Positions 44,894-53,783 of a stretch of 64,000 bases of DNA are shown here, in pieces. The notes beneath the pieces were generated by a model. That model made no database searches. It saw nothing but the letters and a program-made list of their open reading frames with translations, and was not told the DNA's origin. The position numbers were made by a program, and so were the translations under genes. Every line of letters starts with the position of its first letter. Position 1 is the stretch's first letter. Origin of the DNA: CBDBDZ01 sp965204215 (GTDB taxonomy: Bacteria > Pseudomonadota > Gammaproteobacteria > Pseudomonadales > GM7GCV1); the NCBI GenBank assembly GCA_965204215.1, contig CBDBDZ010000013.1, forward strand, positions 1,054,001 through 1,118,000, written 5' to 3'.

Positions 44894-45857
44894 CCAAATC
44901 GACTCGATTGATTAATGACTTATTCGTTAACAGCCTTTTAATGTTTTGAAACAACAAATCCAAACTGCGTGGGGTATGATTAACAGGGTCGTTAGATGCA
45001 CAATGTGGGGTAATAATTAAATTGGGTGTTTTCCACAGTGCTGATTCTTTGGGAAGGGGTTCGGTATCAAATACATCGACAATGGCACTTATTTTACCCT
45101 GCTCTAATACTTGTTGCATGGCAGTATAGTCGACTAATTGTGAACGGCTGTAATTGATAAAGCCAGTGCCTTTTCGCATTAATTTAAATTCATCTTCTCC
45201 AATAATGCGATGAGTCAATTGGGTATGTGGGGCTGTAACCAGCACAAAATCCGCCTGAGGTAACAGTTTATGCAAGTGTTGTGGCTGATACATTTCATCA
45301 ACAACAGGGAGGCTTTCGCCCGAGCGTCGAATACCAATGACCTTCATTCCAAAATTTTTGGCAAGGGCAGCAGTATCGCCACCAATATGTCCAACGCCTA
45401 TAATTAGCAAGGTTTTACCTGCTAGTGTCGTGCTGTGAATTTTTTGCCATTGGTTGTGATATTGATTGTGAACCATAGCGGGTAATTGGTTGTTTAACGC
45501 CAAAATGGACATCATCAAATATTCGCTTGCACAGGCGCCATGAGCACCTCTGCTGTTGGTGATAGTGACAGCAGCGGGAACCCAATCAAAAGGTGTTAAA
45601 TGGCTGACACCTGCGCCTTGCAATTGTATACATTGAAGGTTAGGAGCACGTTGTTGTAGATTGTTGCGATCGAAATCCCATGCAAATAGCAAATTCACTG
45701 AAGGCAGCACATCGTCAATAATGTCGCCGTCAGTACCGAGCGTGATTGTGATTTGGCTAGCCAGTTCTTTGTGTCTAGCTATGGTTTCGTCTAAACATTG
45801 CTGGGTAACTTCAAATATTTCACCTAGTGCTGTGCAGTTTTCGATATGTAAATGCAA
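44880..45857 (-). CDS. D-2-hydroxyacid dehydrogenase (GhrA/GhrB-like)
   Basis: A 325-residue NAD(P)-dependent enzyme that reduces 2-keto acids, such as glyoxylate or hydroxypyruvate. Nucleotide motif LLIIGVGHIGGDTAALAKNFG (about 150-170); catalytic Arg in FINYSRSQLVD; catalytic Glu in VFDTEPLP; catalytic His in TPHCAS. The N-terminal catalytic half is weakly conserved, as usual. Which keto acid is used is not readable. In the operon it follows the PTE-like gene after 11 bp and overlaps the BCCT gene. Confidence 0.85.
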   Translation of the reverse strand: MHLHIENCTALGEIFEVTQQCLDETIARHKELASQITITLGTDGDIIDDVLPSVNLLFAWDFDRNNLQQRAPNLQCIQLQGAGVSHLTPFDWVPAAVTITNSRGAHGACASEYLMMSILALNNQLPAMVHNQYHNQWQKIHSTTLAGKTLLIIGVGHIGGDTAALAKNFGMKVIGIRRSGESLPVVDEMYQPQHLHKLLPQADFVLVTAPHTQLTHRIIGEDEFKLMRKGTGFINYSRSQLVDYTAMQQVLEQGKISAIVDVFDTEPLPKESALWKTPNLIITPHCASNDPVNHTPRSLDLLFQNIKRLLTNKSLINRVDLDAQY

Positions 45858-45868
45858 TTTAGACCATG

Positions 45869-46927
45869 CTATATGAAGCTGTATATTTCAGCTGGATTAT
45901 TGACAATCAGGCGTTTAACTTGCTCTTTATTTAAACCGCGTTGTTCCAATCGTGGCACAATGTTGGTAATTAAGTGATCGTAACCCAATCCGCCATAGGC
46001 GTGCAATCTGTGTTTGGTGGCTACATCATGCGAGAGTAAAATCTGCTTTTCAAAACCGTTTTCAAAGTGCCACAGTGCTACATCCATGCGCTGGGCATCA
46101 GAGGGCATATCCACTTTGGTGTTGGGTGGGTAATAGGAACTTTCATTGCCAAATAAATCATACTCTAAATAACAGCCAGTCTGTGCCATATCTCTGAGCC
46201 AAGTTCTATCCAGGCAGGTGCGGTCAATATGGCAGATAATGGTGCGCGATAAATCGCCCCCAGCTTTGCTGATTTCTTCAACAATTTCAACTGGTGACAT
46301 GGGGTCGCGCCCTGGGTGTACCATTAATGCTGCCCCTGTTTCCATTTGTGCGGCTGCTGCGGCATGTAAGCTTTTTTTCTCGTTGTTGTCCCAAGGGTAA
46401 GCGCAGCCTATCTCACCAATCATTCCAGCTTTTATATCGGTGTTATCAACCCCAACAGTTATATCGGCAATAATCTCATCGGTTATCATCTGTTCGGTTT
46501 TACTGTCCATATCCTCTGGGTGGGTAACACCTAAATAGTAGCCTGCACCCATTATGACATTGGCGGTTGTCAATTCCGCAATGTACTGTAACCCTTGTGG
46601 GTTGCGCCCCAAGCCAATGTTTGTGGGGTCGACAATACTTTTGCCACCTGCTTGAATAAAGCGTTTGAGCTCGGTAACTGCCAATGTTTCATCTTGCAAT
46701 TCAATGTTGTGAAAATTGGATGTCCAGTGGTAACCTACCCAACCGCGATTTTGCAGGGTGATTTCTTCGCGGGCAAGGGCTTTGCCTGCATCATCCTCAG
46801 GTTCGACATAGAGAAAGCCACCTTCAAATAATAGGTGGTCGTGGGCAAGTGTTATGCCTAATTCATCGGCATCAATTAAGCCAGTTACGGTTTGAATTTT
46901 GCCTGTACTGGGTGAGATAGAAGTCAT
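45869..46927 (-). CDS. Phosphotriesterase-related amidohydrolase (PTER-like)
   Basis: A 352-residue TIM-barrel metallohydrolase. Metal ligands visible: H29 and H31 (AHDHLL), E172 (GEIGC, where bacterial phosphotriesterases carry a carbamylated Lys), H204 (VHPGR), H233 (CHIDR), D301 (LSHDVA). The Glu bridge places it with the PTER branch of the family; mammalian PTER hydrolyses N-acetyltaurine and related N-acyl amino acids. It therefore may free an amine or amino acid from an acylated or lactone precursor. Start overlaps the RidA stop by 4 bp. True substrate unknown. Confidence 0.85.
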   Translation of the reverse strand: MTSISPSTGKIQTVTGLIDADELGITLAHDHLLFEGGFLYVEPEDDAGKALAREEITLQNRGWVGYHWTSNFHNIELQDETLAVTELKRFIQAGGKSIVDPTNIGLGRNPQGLQYIAELTTANVIMGAGYYLGVTHPEDMDSKTEQMITDEIIADITVGVDNTDIKAGMIGEIGCAYPWDNNEKKSLHAAAAAQMETGAALMVHPGRDPMSPVEIVEEISKAGGDLSRTIICHIDRTCLDRTWLRDMAQTGCYLEYDLFGNESSYYPPNTKVDMPSDAQRMDVALWHFENGFEKQILLSHDVATKHRLHAYGGLGYDHLITNIVPRLEQRGLNKEQVKRLIVNNPAEIYSFI

Positions 46928-47316
46928 GAAGGTAACACAGCTCTGGCACTAATTTCTACCAGTAGACCTTCAAATGCAAAATCAACACCACCTACTACGG
47001 TAGCGGTTGGACCTGGAGCTGTAAATACTTCGGCGCGAGTATCAAATGATGCTTGACGATAACGAATATCACTTAAAAAGATATCCAGGGCAACCACATC
47101 GTCCATAGTGCCACCTGCTTTTTCAACATAGGATTTGATATGACGGAAGCACTGGCGACATTGTTCTACAGGGTCGCCTCTGCCTACCAGCTCGCCGTTG
47201 TCATAGGCGATTTGCCCAGAGATATAAAGTATATTGCCTACTTTTAAGCATTGAGAGGCGGCATCGGGGTTGGCGGGTTCTACTACGTTTGGTATGGATA
47301 TTTGTTGTCGTTTCAT
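46924..47316 (-). CDS. RidA-family protein
   Basis: A 130-residue protein of the YjgF/YER057c/UK114 family. Landmarks: GNILYISGQIAYDNGELVG (about 27-45), HIKSYVEKAGGTMDDVVALDIFLSD (about 63-87) and VDFAFEGLLVEISARAVLP at the end, with the Arg that binds the carboxylate of imines in active members. RidA proteins hydrolyse enamines and imines produced by amine-oxidising or PLP enzymes. Its place beside a Rieske oxygenase suggests clearing imine intermediates of demethylation or deamination. It overlaps the PTE-like gene by 4 bp. Confidence 0.87.
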   Translation of the reverse strand: MKRQQISIPNVVEPANPDAASQCLKVGNILYISGQIAYDNGELVGRGDPVEQCRQCFRHIKSYVEKAGGTMDDVVALDIFLSDIRYRQASFDTRAEVFTAPGPTATVVGGVDFAFEGLLVEISARAVLPS

Positions 47317-47320
47317 AATG

Positions 47321-47363
47321 GTTTTTGAATGTAACAGGTTTCTAACGCATAATCTGGGTTAAA
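47321..47363. repeat. R4 end fragment within the Rieske operon
   Basis: TTTTTGAATGTAACAGG followed by TTTCTAACGCATAATCTGGG and TTAAAC, the same order as the right end of R4 copy d (63652-63694). It separates Rieske 1 from RidA and carries the Rieske stop codon. Confidence 0.75.
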
Positions 47364-48519
47364 CAGGCCCTAGTACATGGTCTAGGACATAGTTGGCAAA
47401 CTCGTGTACGGTTTCTTCTTCTTCGGGCGAGTAGCGGCTTGGTCTGGCAAGACGGCCTACAACACCTCTGTGAACTACTTCGCAAATACCTTTATCTTCA
47501 CCAATAAACATTAACATGGGTGGCACGTATATCTGTTCAAAGTCTTTTTCAAAGTTATCTAAAGCTACGGTAGATTTGGGAAAACAGCACCAAGTGATAA
47601 TTTTAGTCCAGTGTGGACCTTCTGGGAAGTATTGATGAAAGGTGAAGCGATCTGGTGGAATATTCATCAATAAATGCGGATAAAATGCCATAAAATGGGT
47701 TTTTTCGCTGTCGTCTTTGGACAGGGTGTCAATAAACGGCAAGGTGGCGTTGCGCGGCACATAGAGTCCAGTTTCGACATCGCTGCTATTAATGGTGTAA
47801 ACGCCGCGTTCTCCTGTGGCGTGAAATTCTGATAGCTTTGCATTGGGGTAAAAAGTATCGAACGATGGTCGGTGAACTGTACGGACGTGGTAGCCTTCGC
47901 GCGAATTTTCTACCCATATTTTCCAGTTGGCATTGAAGCGGTTTTCCCATTTTCTAACCACAACCATATCTTCAAAATGGTAATCTTTAAAGCGCTCAGG
48001 TAAGCCCATTAGTGAGTCCATCAGTGAATCGGCATTATCATCAAAGTTAATAAAAACAAATCCACCCCAAAGCTCGGTGCGGACGCTGGGTATGCAGTAG
48101 TCTTTTTTGTTGAAGTTTTTGGCGTCAGCCATTGCCGGTGCGGCGAGTAATTCACCTGTTAGTGAATAAGTCCAGGCGTGGTAGGGGCATACCAAGCGTT
48201 TGCAGTTGCCTTTGCCAGTAACCAATTCGGCATAGCGATGTTGGCAAGCAGCGGAAAGGGTGCGGACTGTTCCTTCTGTATCACGCAATACGATTAATGG
48301 TTCGCCGATAATATCAATTCGCACATAATCGCCTGCATTGGGTATTTCCTCTTCGCGCGTTACCTGTAGCCAGCGTTTGCGAAAGATAGTCTCCATTTCC
48401 TTGTCGTACCACTCTTGGGATGTATATACCTCTGGTGGCAACGGGCTTGCATCTTCAATAGGCAAACGTGTTTTTGTGTATTTATCGGGAGAAAATATAG
48501 AATCACTGTCTACTGTCAT
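47359..48519 (-). CDS. Rieske non-heme iron oxygenase 1, alpha subunit
   Basis: A 386-residue oxygenase. Rieske 2Fe-2S ligands: C92, H94 (ACQHRYAEL) and C111, H114 (VCPYHAWTYSL). Catalytic iron ligands H211 and H216 in NSREGYHVRTVH, with E208 at the bridging position where most ring hydroxylases have Asp. Glu at this site is a feature of the quaternary-ammonium demethylases (CntA, GbcA, Stc2 groups). It may demethylate or hydroxylate a betaine-like osmolyte. No reductase gene is nearby. First gene of a five-gene operon ending with the BCCT transporter. The stop codon comes from an R4 repeat end. Confidence 0.87.
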   Translation of the reverse strand: MTVDSDSIFSPDKYTKTRLPIEDASPLPPEVYTSQEWYDKEMETIFRKRWLQVTREEEIPNAGDYVRIDIIGEPLIVLRDTEGTVRTLSAACQHRYAELVTGKGNCKRLVCPYHAWTYSLTGELLAAPAMADAKNFNKKDYCIPSVRTELWGGFVFINFDDNADSLMDSLMGLPERFKDYHFEDMVVVRKWENRFNANWKIWVENSREGYHVRTVHRPSFDTFYPNAKLSEFHATGERGVYTINSSDVETGLYVPRNATLPFIDTLSKDDSEKTHFMAFYPHLLMNIPPDRFTFHQYFPEGPHWTKIITWCCFPKSTVALDNFEKDFEQIYVPPMLMFIGEDKGICEVVHRGVVGRLARPSRYSPEEEETVHEFANYVLDHVLGPV

Positions 48520-48658
48520 TGGTTATATCTCAAATAATTCGATAGAATAAGCAATTGCATTTTTGCAAAATGTGAACAGTATAGTTTTAGAAATTAGTGC
48601 TTGGCAATAGTTTTTAGCATCAACAATTAAAAATAAACTTTCTTTCTAAGAGTAATTT

Positions 48659-49555
48659 ATGAATCAATCAACCACAATTGGCTTTATTGGACTGGGAGTA
48701 ATGGGCGCGCCTATGGCAGAGCATCTGGCAAATGCTGGCTATACTATCGTCACCTGCTTGAATCGCTCGTCCGTACCTGACAACTTAAAAGCCTTGGATG
48801 TGCAAGTTGTCGATACACCTCAAATGGTGGCAAGTCAGGCTACAACCATCATTACCATGGTTCCCGATAGCCCCGATGTGCAGCAGGTGATAGCTGGTGG
48901 TAATGGTGTATTAAGTGGTATGCAGCCTGATACTTTGGTAATTGATATGAGTTCAATTAGCCCAATTATTACTGCTGAGTTGGCAAAGCAAGTGATTGCC
49001 AGTGGTGGGTATTATCTAGATGCGCCTGTATCTGGCGGTGAAGTGGGCGCAAAAGCAGCCAGTTTGACGATTATGGCAGGAGGGTCGAGGATATCATTTG
49101 AGCGTGCCTTGCCACTGTTTCAGCTGATGGGTAAAAATATTACCTTAATAGGGGAGCATAATGGCGCAGGTCAGACTTGTAAGATTGCCAACCAAATTAT
49201 TGTGGCATTGAATATAGAGGCAGTGAGTGAGGCCTTATTATTCGCTTCAAAAGCTGGGTGCGACCCAACGGTGGTTAGGGAGGCTTTAATGGGTGGATTT
49301 GCATCGTCTAAAATATTGGAAGTTCATGCCGAGCGTATGATTAATCGTACATTTGACCCAGGGTTTAAAGTGTGCTTGCACCAAAAAGACTTAAATTTGG
49401 CACTGGAATCTGCTCGCTCATTGGGTGTTAGCCTGCCTAACACCGCAACCTGTCAGCAATTACTTAACTCATGTGTCAGCAATGGTGGAAGTAATGAAGA
49501 TCATTCCAGCATGATTAAAGCACTGGAATCATTAGCTAATTATCAGTTGAAATAG
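48659..49555 (+). CDS. Beta-hydroxyacid dehydrogenase (GarR/3-hydroxyisobutyrate dehydrogenase family)
   Basis: A 298-residue NAD(P)-dependent enzyme. N-terminal IGFIGLGVMGAPMAEHLANAG (about 7-27) binds the cofactor; YLDAPVSGGEVGAKAASLTIMAGG (about 119-142) and GQTCKIANQIIVALNIEA (about 172-189, catalytic Lys) are family signatures; KDLNLAL near 245 is the C-terminal motif. It resembles tartronate semialdehyde reductase, but 3-hydroxypropionate or 3-hydroxyisobutyrate dehydrogenases look alike. It is transcribed divergently from the Rieske 1 operon and could handle the semialdehyde made by the neighbouring aminotransferase or supply glycerate for the glycerate kinase. Confidence 0.87.
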   Translation: MNQSTTIGFIGLGVMGAPMAEHLANAGYTIVTCLNRSSVPDNLKALDVQVVDTPQMVASQATTIITMVPDSPDVQQVIAGGNGVLSGMQPDTLVIDMSSISPIITAELAKQVIASGGYYLDAPVSGGEVGAKAASLTIMAGGSRISFERALPLFQLMGKNITLIGEHNGAGQTCKIANQIIVALNIEAVSEALLFASKAGCDPTVVREALMGGFASSKILEVHAERMINRTFDPGFKVCLHQKDLNLALESARSLGVSLPNTATCQQLLNSCVSNGGSNEDHSSMIKALESLANYQLK

Positions 49556-49663
49556 AGCTTTCTTATAGAGATTTAGGCTTCGTTGTGATAGCGCTTTACT
49601 AAACACTAAACAGTGCGAACACAATGAGTGTATGGGGGAGTGAAACGAATTTGAGCCGTTTGA

Positions 49664-51022
49664 TTAGCTACAATAGTTATCTGCAATATCCAGGCAGTCA
49701 TCGAGAATATCAAGACCTGATAGCAAATCGTCACGGCTAATATTAAGCGGTGGGGCCAAGCGGATACAGTTTGAGAAACCGGACAGAAATAAACCGTTTT
49801 CCATTGCGCGATTCAAAACATTCTGTACAGGTTTAGCGGCTTCACCCTTGGCTGCATAGGGTACCAGGGGTTCTTTGGAGTTGCGGTTTTTTACCAGTTC
49901 AATGCCGTTAAACAAGCCTTTGCCTCGCACTTCTCCAATACAAGGGTGCTTGTTCATTAACATTGTGAGTCTACTTCGCATTAACTCACCACTTGTAGTA
50001 GCTTGCTGCAGGGTATTTTCTTCAATCATCGCATTGATAGCTGCTACTCCTGATGCACAGGCTAGAGGATGGCCTGCGTAGGTTAAACCACTGGGAAAGC
50101 TACAGGTTTTGAGCCAGTCTGCAATCGCTTGATTAACACTCATGATTCCCAGCGGGACATAACCTGAATTGATGCCTTTGGCAGCGGTAATGATGTCGGG
50201 AACTATGTTCCAGTGATCGCCTGCAAACCATTTTCCAGTGCGTCCAAAACCCGCCATCACTTCATCCATAATAAGCAAAATGCCGTATTTTTTACAGGTT
50301 TCTCTGATAGACTGCAGATAGCCATCGGGAGGAACAATAATGCCATTAGTGCCGACAATTGGCTCTATAATCATGGCTGCAACGGTATTGGGATTTTCAA
50401 ATTGCAGAATATCCTCTAAATATGGCGCGCCCTGACATACAGGGCAGTTGGCAGGGTCTTTGTGCCCACTGTGAGGTCTGTAAGGGTAGGGGTCCAGTAT
50501 TCTGACAATACCTGGCATATCGGCTTTGGTCAAATGGTGGCGTGGGTCTCCTGTTAGTGATAGTGCGCCACCAGTTGCACCATGATATGAGCGGTAACGC
50601 GCAATAATTTTTTGTCGTCCGGTAAAGTGCCTGGCTATACGAATAGCTGTTTCGTTAGCACTGGCTCCGCCGCAGGTGAAAAAAGTAGTGTTGAGATCGC
50701 CTGGGGTAATTTGGGCAATAAGTGCAGCCAGTTCGGAGCGAGCATCATTGCCCATAGCAGGGCTAATGTAACAGAGCTTGTCGGCTTGTTGTTTGATGGC
50801 TTCGATAATTTTAGGGTGCTGGTGACCCAGATTAAGATTGACTAATTGCGACTGAAAATCGAGATAGCGTTTGCCGTTACTATCCCAGAACCAACTACCC
50901 TGTGCCCCGGTGATGACTATGGGCTTGTTACCTTGCACCGACCAGCTTTGCAAGTAGTGATTGGCATGAATATCTTGTACCCATTGGGCATCGTCAGTGG
51001 GAAATTGAAAGGGTTCACTCAT
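49664..51022 (-). CDS. Class III (omega) aminotransferase
   Basis: A 452-residue PLP enzyme of fold type I. Motifs: GSWFWDSNGKRYLDFQSQLVN near the start, FFTCGGASANETAIRIAR (about 115-132), SYHGATGGALSLTGDPR, IIEPIVGTNG, LIMDEVMAGFGRTG (Asp contacting PLP) and AAKGINSGYVPLG with the PLP Lys. A two-Cys insertion CPVCQG occurs around residue 187-192. Class III enzymes act on terminal amines such as beta-alanine, GABA or taurine. It overlaps the dimethylglycine-dehydrogenase-like gene by one base, so after demethylation it may remove the freed primary amine, producing a semialdehyde. Confidence 0.88.
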   Translation of the reverse strand: MSEPFQFPTDDAQWVQDIHANHYLQSWSVQGNKPIVITGAQGSWFWDSNGKRYLDFQSQLVNLNLGHQHPKIIEAIKQQADKLCYISPAMGNDARSELAALIAQITPGDLNTTFFTCGGASANETAIRIARHFTGRQKIIARYRSYHGATGGALSLTGDPRHHLTKADMPGIVRILDPYPYRPHSGHKDPANCPVCQGAPYLEDILQFENPNTVAAMIIEPIVGTNGIIVPPDGYLQSIRETCKKYGILLIMDEVMAGFGRTGKWFAGDHWNIVPDIITAAKGINSGYVPLGIMSVNQAIADWLKTCSFPSGLTYAGHPLACASGVAAINAMIEENTLQQATTSGELMRSRLTMLMNKHPCIGEVRGKGLFNGIELVKNRNSKEPLVPYAAKGEAAKPVQNVLNRAMENGLFLSGFSNCIRLAPPLNISRDDLLSGLDILDDCLDIADNYCS

Positions 51023-53499
51023 TAGCTTCTCGGTAGCAGGTTGGCTGGATCATAAGGTGGTTGAGTAATTAGTTTTGCATTTCGGGTATTTCCCATAATC
51101 ATCACTTTTAGGTAGTTGGGTTGGTTGGCTATATCTTCATTGGCGTATTTGGGTTCAATATAACCAAATGCCAATATTTTATCAACACTGGGACAATAGG
51201 CAATTGAACTGGTTAAACCGATTTGATTATCTTTGTATAAAATGGCTTCGCCGCCATTGCCATCGGCAATGTTATCGACTTCTATTTCAAAATAACAACA
51301 ACGCCATTTATTGTTGGATTCAGTCGCTTTGATTGTAGCGGATTTGCCAATAAAATCGGCTTTGTCCAATTTTACAAAACGCATGACGTCTGCTTCAACC
51401 AGATTCACTTCGTTGGTAAGCTCGCTGGCACCTTTGAACATTTTTTCAAGGCGCATAGCATTCATGGCAAAAGAGCCGTAGTTGACAATATCGTATACCT
51501 GCCCAGCTTGCCAAAGCGCGTTATAAATAGTCTTGATTGAGTCTTGGTCACCGTGAAACTCCCAACCCAGTTCACCAGCATAGGACATTTTTAATGCCAA
51601 TACTTTGCAGTTGGCTATGTTGATAACTTTTGCCCAAAGCCATGGAAAGTCTTCATTGCCAAGAGCTTGCTCGGTACATTGAGATAAAATATCGCGTGAC
51701 TTGGGACCATTGATAGTTAATGCTCCCCACTGACTGGAACGATTGGTGATGTTAATCTCATAACCTGCTTTGAAGCGTTGTAAATGATCGAGTAATCGCT
51801 GTTCAAAAAAAGCTGCACAGGTAAAGTAAAAAGTATCATCATTTACTCGAACAATGGTTGTCTCTAATTCAATGCGCCCATTGGGATTTAGTAAATGCGT
51901 CAAAATAATACGCCCAGCATTTGAGGGAATATTGTTGGGAATCAGGTAATTAACGAATTTGACGCTATCATTACCTGTAACTTCCACTTTTGCAAAGGCC
52001 GAAATGTCCATAATACCAGCACTGGCACGAACCGATTTTACCTCGTGAATTACAGCTGGCATCCAGTCGGGGCGATTGAAGGAATAATAATCTTTTTGTT
52101 TCACATTGCCATAGGCAAAGTAACGAGGGCGCTCCCAACCATAAACTTCTTCAAATACCGCTCCTTGTCGTTTTAAGTTGTCGTATAAACTGCTCGGTTT
52201 GACTGGGCGTGCATCGTGTCGATTAAAATGCGGAAACGGGACTTCATGGCGCAGCAGATAGTCTTCTTTGGCTTTGGTAATTTGGTAGTTAGTATTGGCG
52301 AATGTACCATAGCGCCTGGGGTCAAATTCGCGCATGGAAATATCGGCACTGCCGTAAATCATCCAGCGAGCCAGTTCACGGGTAAGACCTGGTCCCCAAC
52401 CAATGCCAATTTGACAACCACAGTTTAACCAGTAATTGGTTAAGCCAGGAGCAGGTCCAATCAAAGGGTTGCCATCAGGGGGGTGAGATATAGCGCCATG
52501 TACTTCACGTTTTATACCCAATTCAGCAAAAACAGGCATTCTATCCATCGCATTTTCCAGCCACGGCATAATGCGTTCATAATCTGCCTCAAATAACTCG
52601 TGCTCAGCTTCCCATGGGCACTCATCCAGCCACACGGTATTGGGATTGGCTTTTTCATAAATACCAATAAGACCCGATTTTTGTTCCATACGAATATAGC
52701 CAGAAACCTTTCTGTCATCGCGAATTACAGGTAATTCATAGTCCAGGGTTTGAAATTCGGGAACGGGTTCGGTAATCAAATAATGATGAGTCATCGATGT
52801 ACAGGGAATATCAAGTCCAGACCATTTTCCTACCTGTTTGGCATAGGTGCCGCCCGCGTTGACAACATGCTCACAGCGAATGTCACCTGACTCGATAGAA
52901 ACCAGCCACTCGGCATTGGCTTGTTGTTGCACATTGATAGCTCGGCAGCGACGAATAATTTTAGCGCCTAGTTGACGTGCTCCTTGTGCCATGGCAAAGC
53001 TGACACCAGCAGGGTCAGCGTGGCCATCTTCCGGAGTATGCAGGGCGGCTTGTACGCCCTCCAAATTATAAAAAGGATGTAGTGTCTGAATGCTATCAGG
53101 TGTAACAATTTCCATAGGAAAGCCCAATGATTTGCCCACACTGATTGTATGTTTAAGCCAGTCCAGTTCGTCATCGGTATAGGCAAGGCGAAATGAACCA
53201 CAACCGTGCCAGGTGACGGACTGTCCTGTTTCCTGTTCCAGTATTTTGGAATAAAGCTCAATATTGTAACCTACACATTTTCCCAATGCATAACTTGAGG
53301 TTGAATGGGTGATTTGACCTGCTGCATGCCATGTGGAGCCTGATGTTAATTCGCCTTTTTCCAGTAAGACGATATCGGTCCAGCCTTCGTGTGCAAGGTG
53401 ATAGGCTAATCCGCATCCCATTACGCCGCCGCCAATAATAACAACTTTGGCTTGTGAAGGTATTTGATTGTTTGATGAGTTGTTTGTCAGCTTGCTCAT
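51022..53499 (-). CDS. Dimethylglycine/sarcosine dehydrogenase-like flavoprotein with GcvT domain
   Basis: An 825-residue two-part enzyme. N-terminal FAD oxidoreductase (about 15-400): VVIIGGGVMGCGLAYHLA, EKGELTSGSTWHAAG with H58 at the site of covalent FAD attachment in dimethylglycine dehydrogenase, and LNCGCQIGIGWGPG. C-terminal GcvT-like folate domains (about 430-820): SFAKVEVTGNDS, YFTCAAFFEQRLLDHL, SYAGELGWEFHG, GYIEPKYAN. It should oxidise an N-methyl amine and pass the carbon to THF. No export signal. Divergent from the RpiR regulator gene, with an AT-rich gap (53500-53783). The exact methylamine is unknown. Confidence 0.9.
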   Translation of the reverse strand: MSKLTNNSSNNQIPSQAKVVIIGGGVMGCGLAYHLAHEGWTDIVLLEKGELTSGSTWHAAGQITHSTSSYALGKCVGYNIELYSKILEQETGQSVTWHGCGSFRLAYTDDELDWLKHTISVGKSLGFPMEIVTPDSIQTLHPFYNLEGVQAALHTPEDGHADPAGVSFAMAQGARQLGAKIIRRCRAINVQQQANAEWLVSIESGDIRCEHVVNAGGTYAKQVGKWSGLDIPCTSMTHHYLITEPVPEFQTLDYELPVIRDDRKVSGYIRMEQKSGLIGIYEKANPNTVWLDECPWEAEHELFEADYERIMPWLENAMDRMPVFAELGIKREVHGAISHPPDGNPLIGPAPGLTNYWLNCGCQIGIGWGPGLTRELARWMIYGSADISMREFDPRRYGTFANTNYQITKAKEDYLLRHEVPFPHFNRHDARPVKPSSLYDNLKRQGAVFEEVYGWERPRYFAYGNVKQKDYYSFNRPDWMPAVIHEVKSVRASAGIMDISAFAKVEVTGNDSVKFVNYLIPNNIPSNAGRIILTHLLNPNGRIELETTIVRVNDDTFYFTCAAFFEQRLLDHLQRFKAGYEINITNRSSQWGALTINGPKSRDILSQCTEQALGNEDFPWLWAKVINIANCKVLALKMSYAGELGWEFHGDQDSIKTIYNALWQAGQVYDIVNYGSFAMNAMRLEKMFKGASELTNEVNLVEADVMRFVKLDKADFIGKSATIKATESNNKWRCCYFEIEVDNIADGNGGEAILYKDNQIGLTSSIAYCPSVDKILAFGYIEPKYANEDIANQPNYLKVMIMGNTRNAKLITQPPYDPANLLPRS

Positions 53500-53727
53500 A
53501 GGATGATTTTTGCTGGGGTGAGGCTGCTTGATTTTGCCGAGTTTTGGTTCAAAAAATTAATTTTTAAAAAAATATTAAATTAATTGTACCATTATTAAAA
53601 ATTAAAAGAAAAGTGCTAGACAAGTTAAATATAACAAATTTACAATAAACCCCATTGTGAGACCTTTATTAACCTCGCAATAAAATTCTTTTACACTCAT
53701 GCTGCGTTATTGGCAGTAAATGAACAT

Positions 53728-53783
53728 TCTGAGCGAAAATTTAACGCTGTATTGACGAGCACAGTAATTATGCAAAACTCTCT
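53728..53783. repeat. R1 half-copy directly before the rpiR-type gene
   Basis: GAGCGAAAATTTAACGCTG and TATTGACGAGCACAGTAATT, then ATGCAAAACTCTCT, matching the right part of R1 copy b. The arm ends at the ATG of the regulator gene, so it forms the leader and ribosome-loading region. No left arm is seen. The rest of the 284-bp gap is AT-rich with no gene. Confidence 0.85.
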
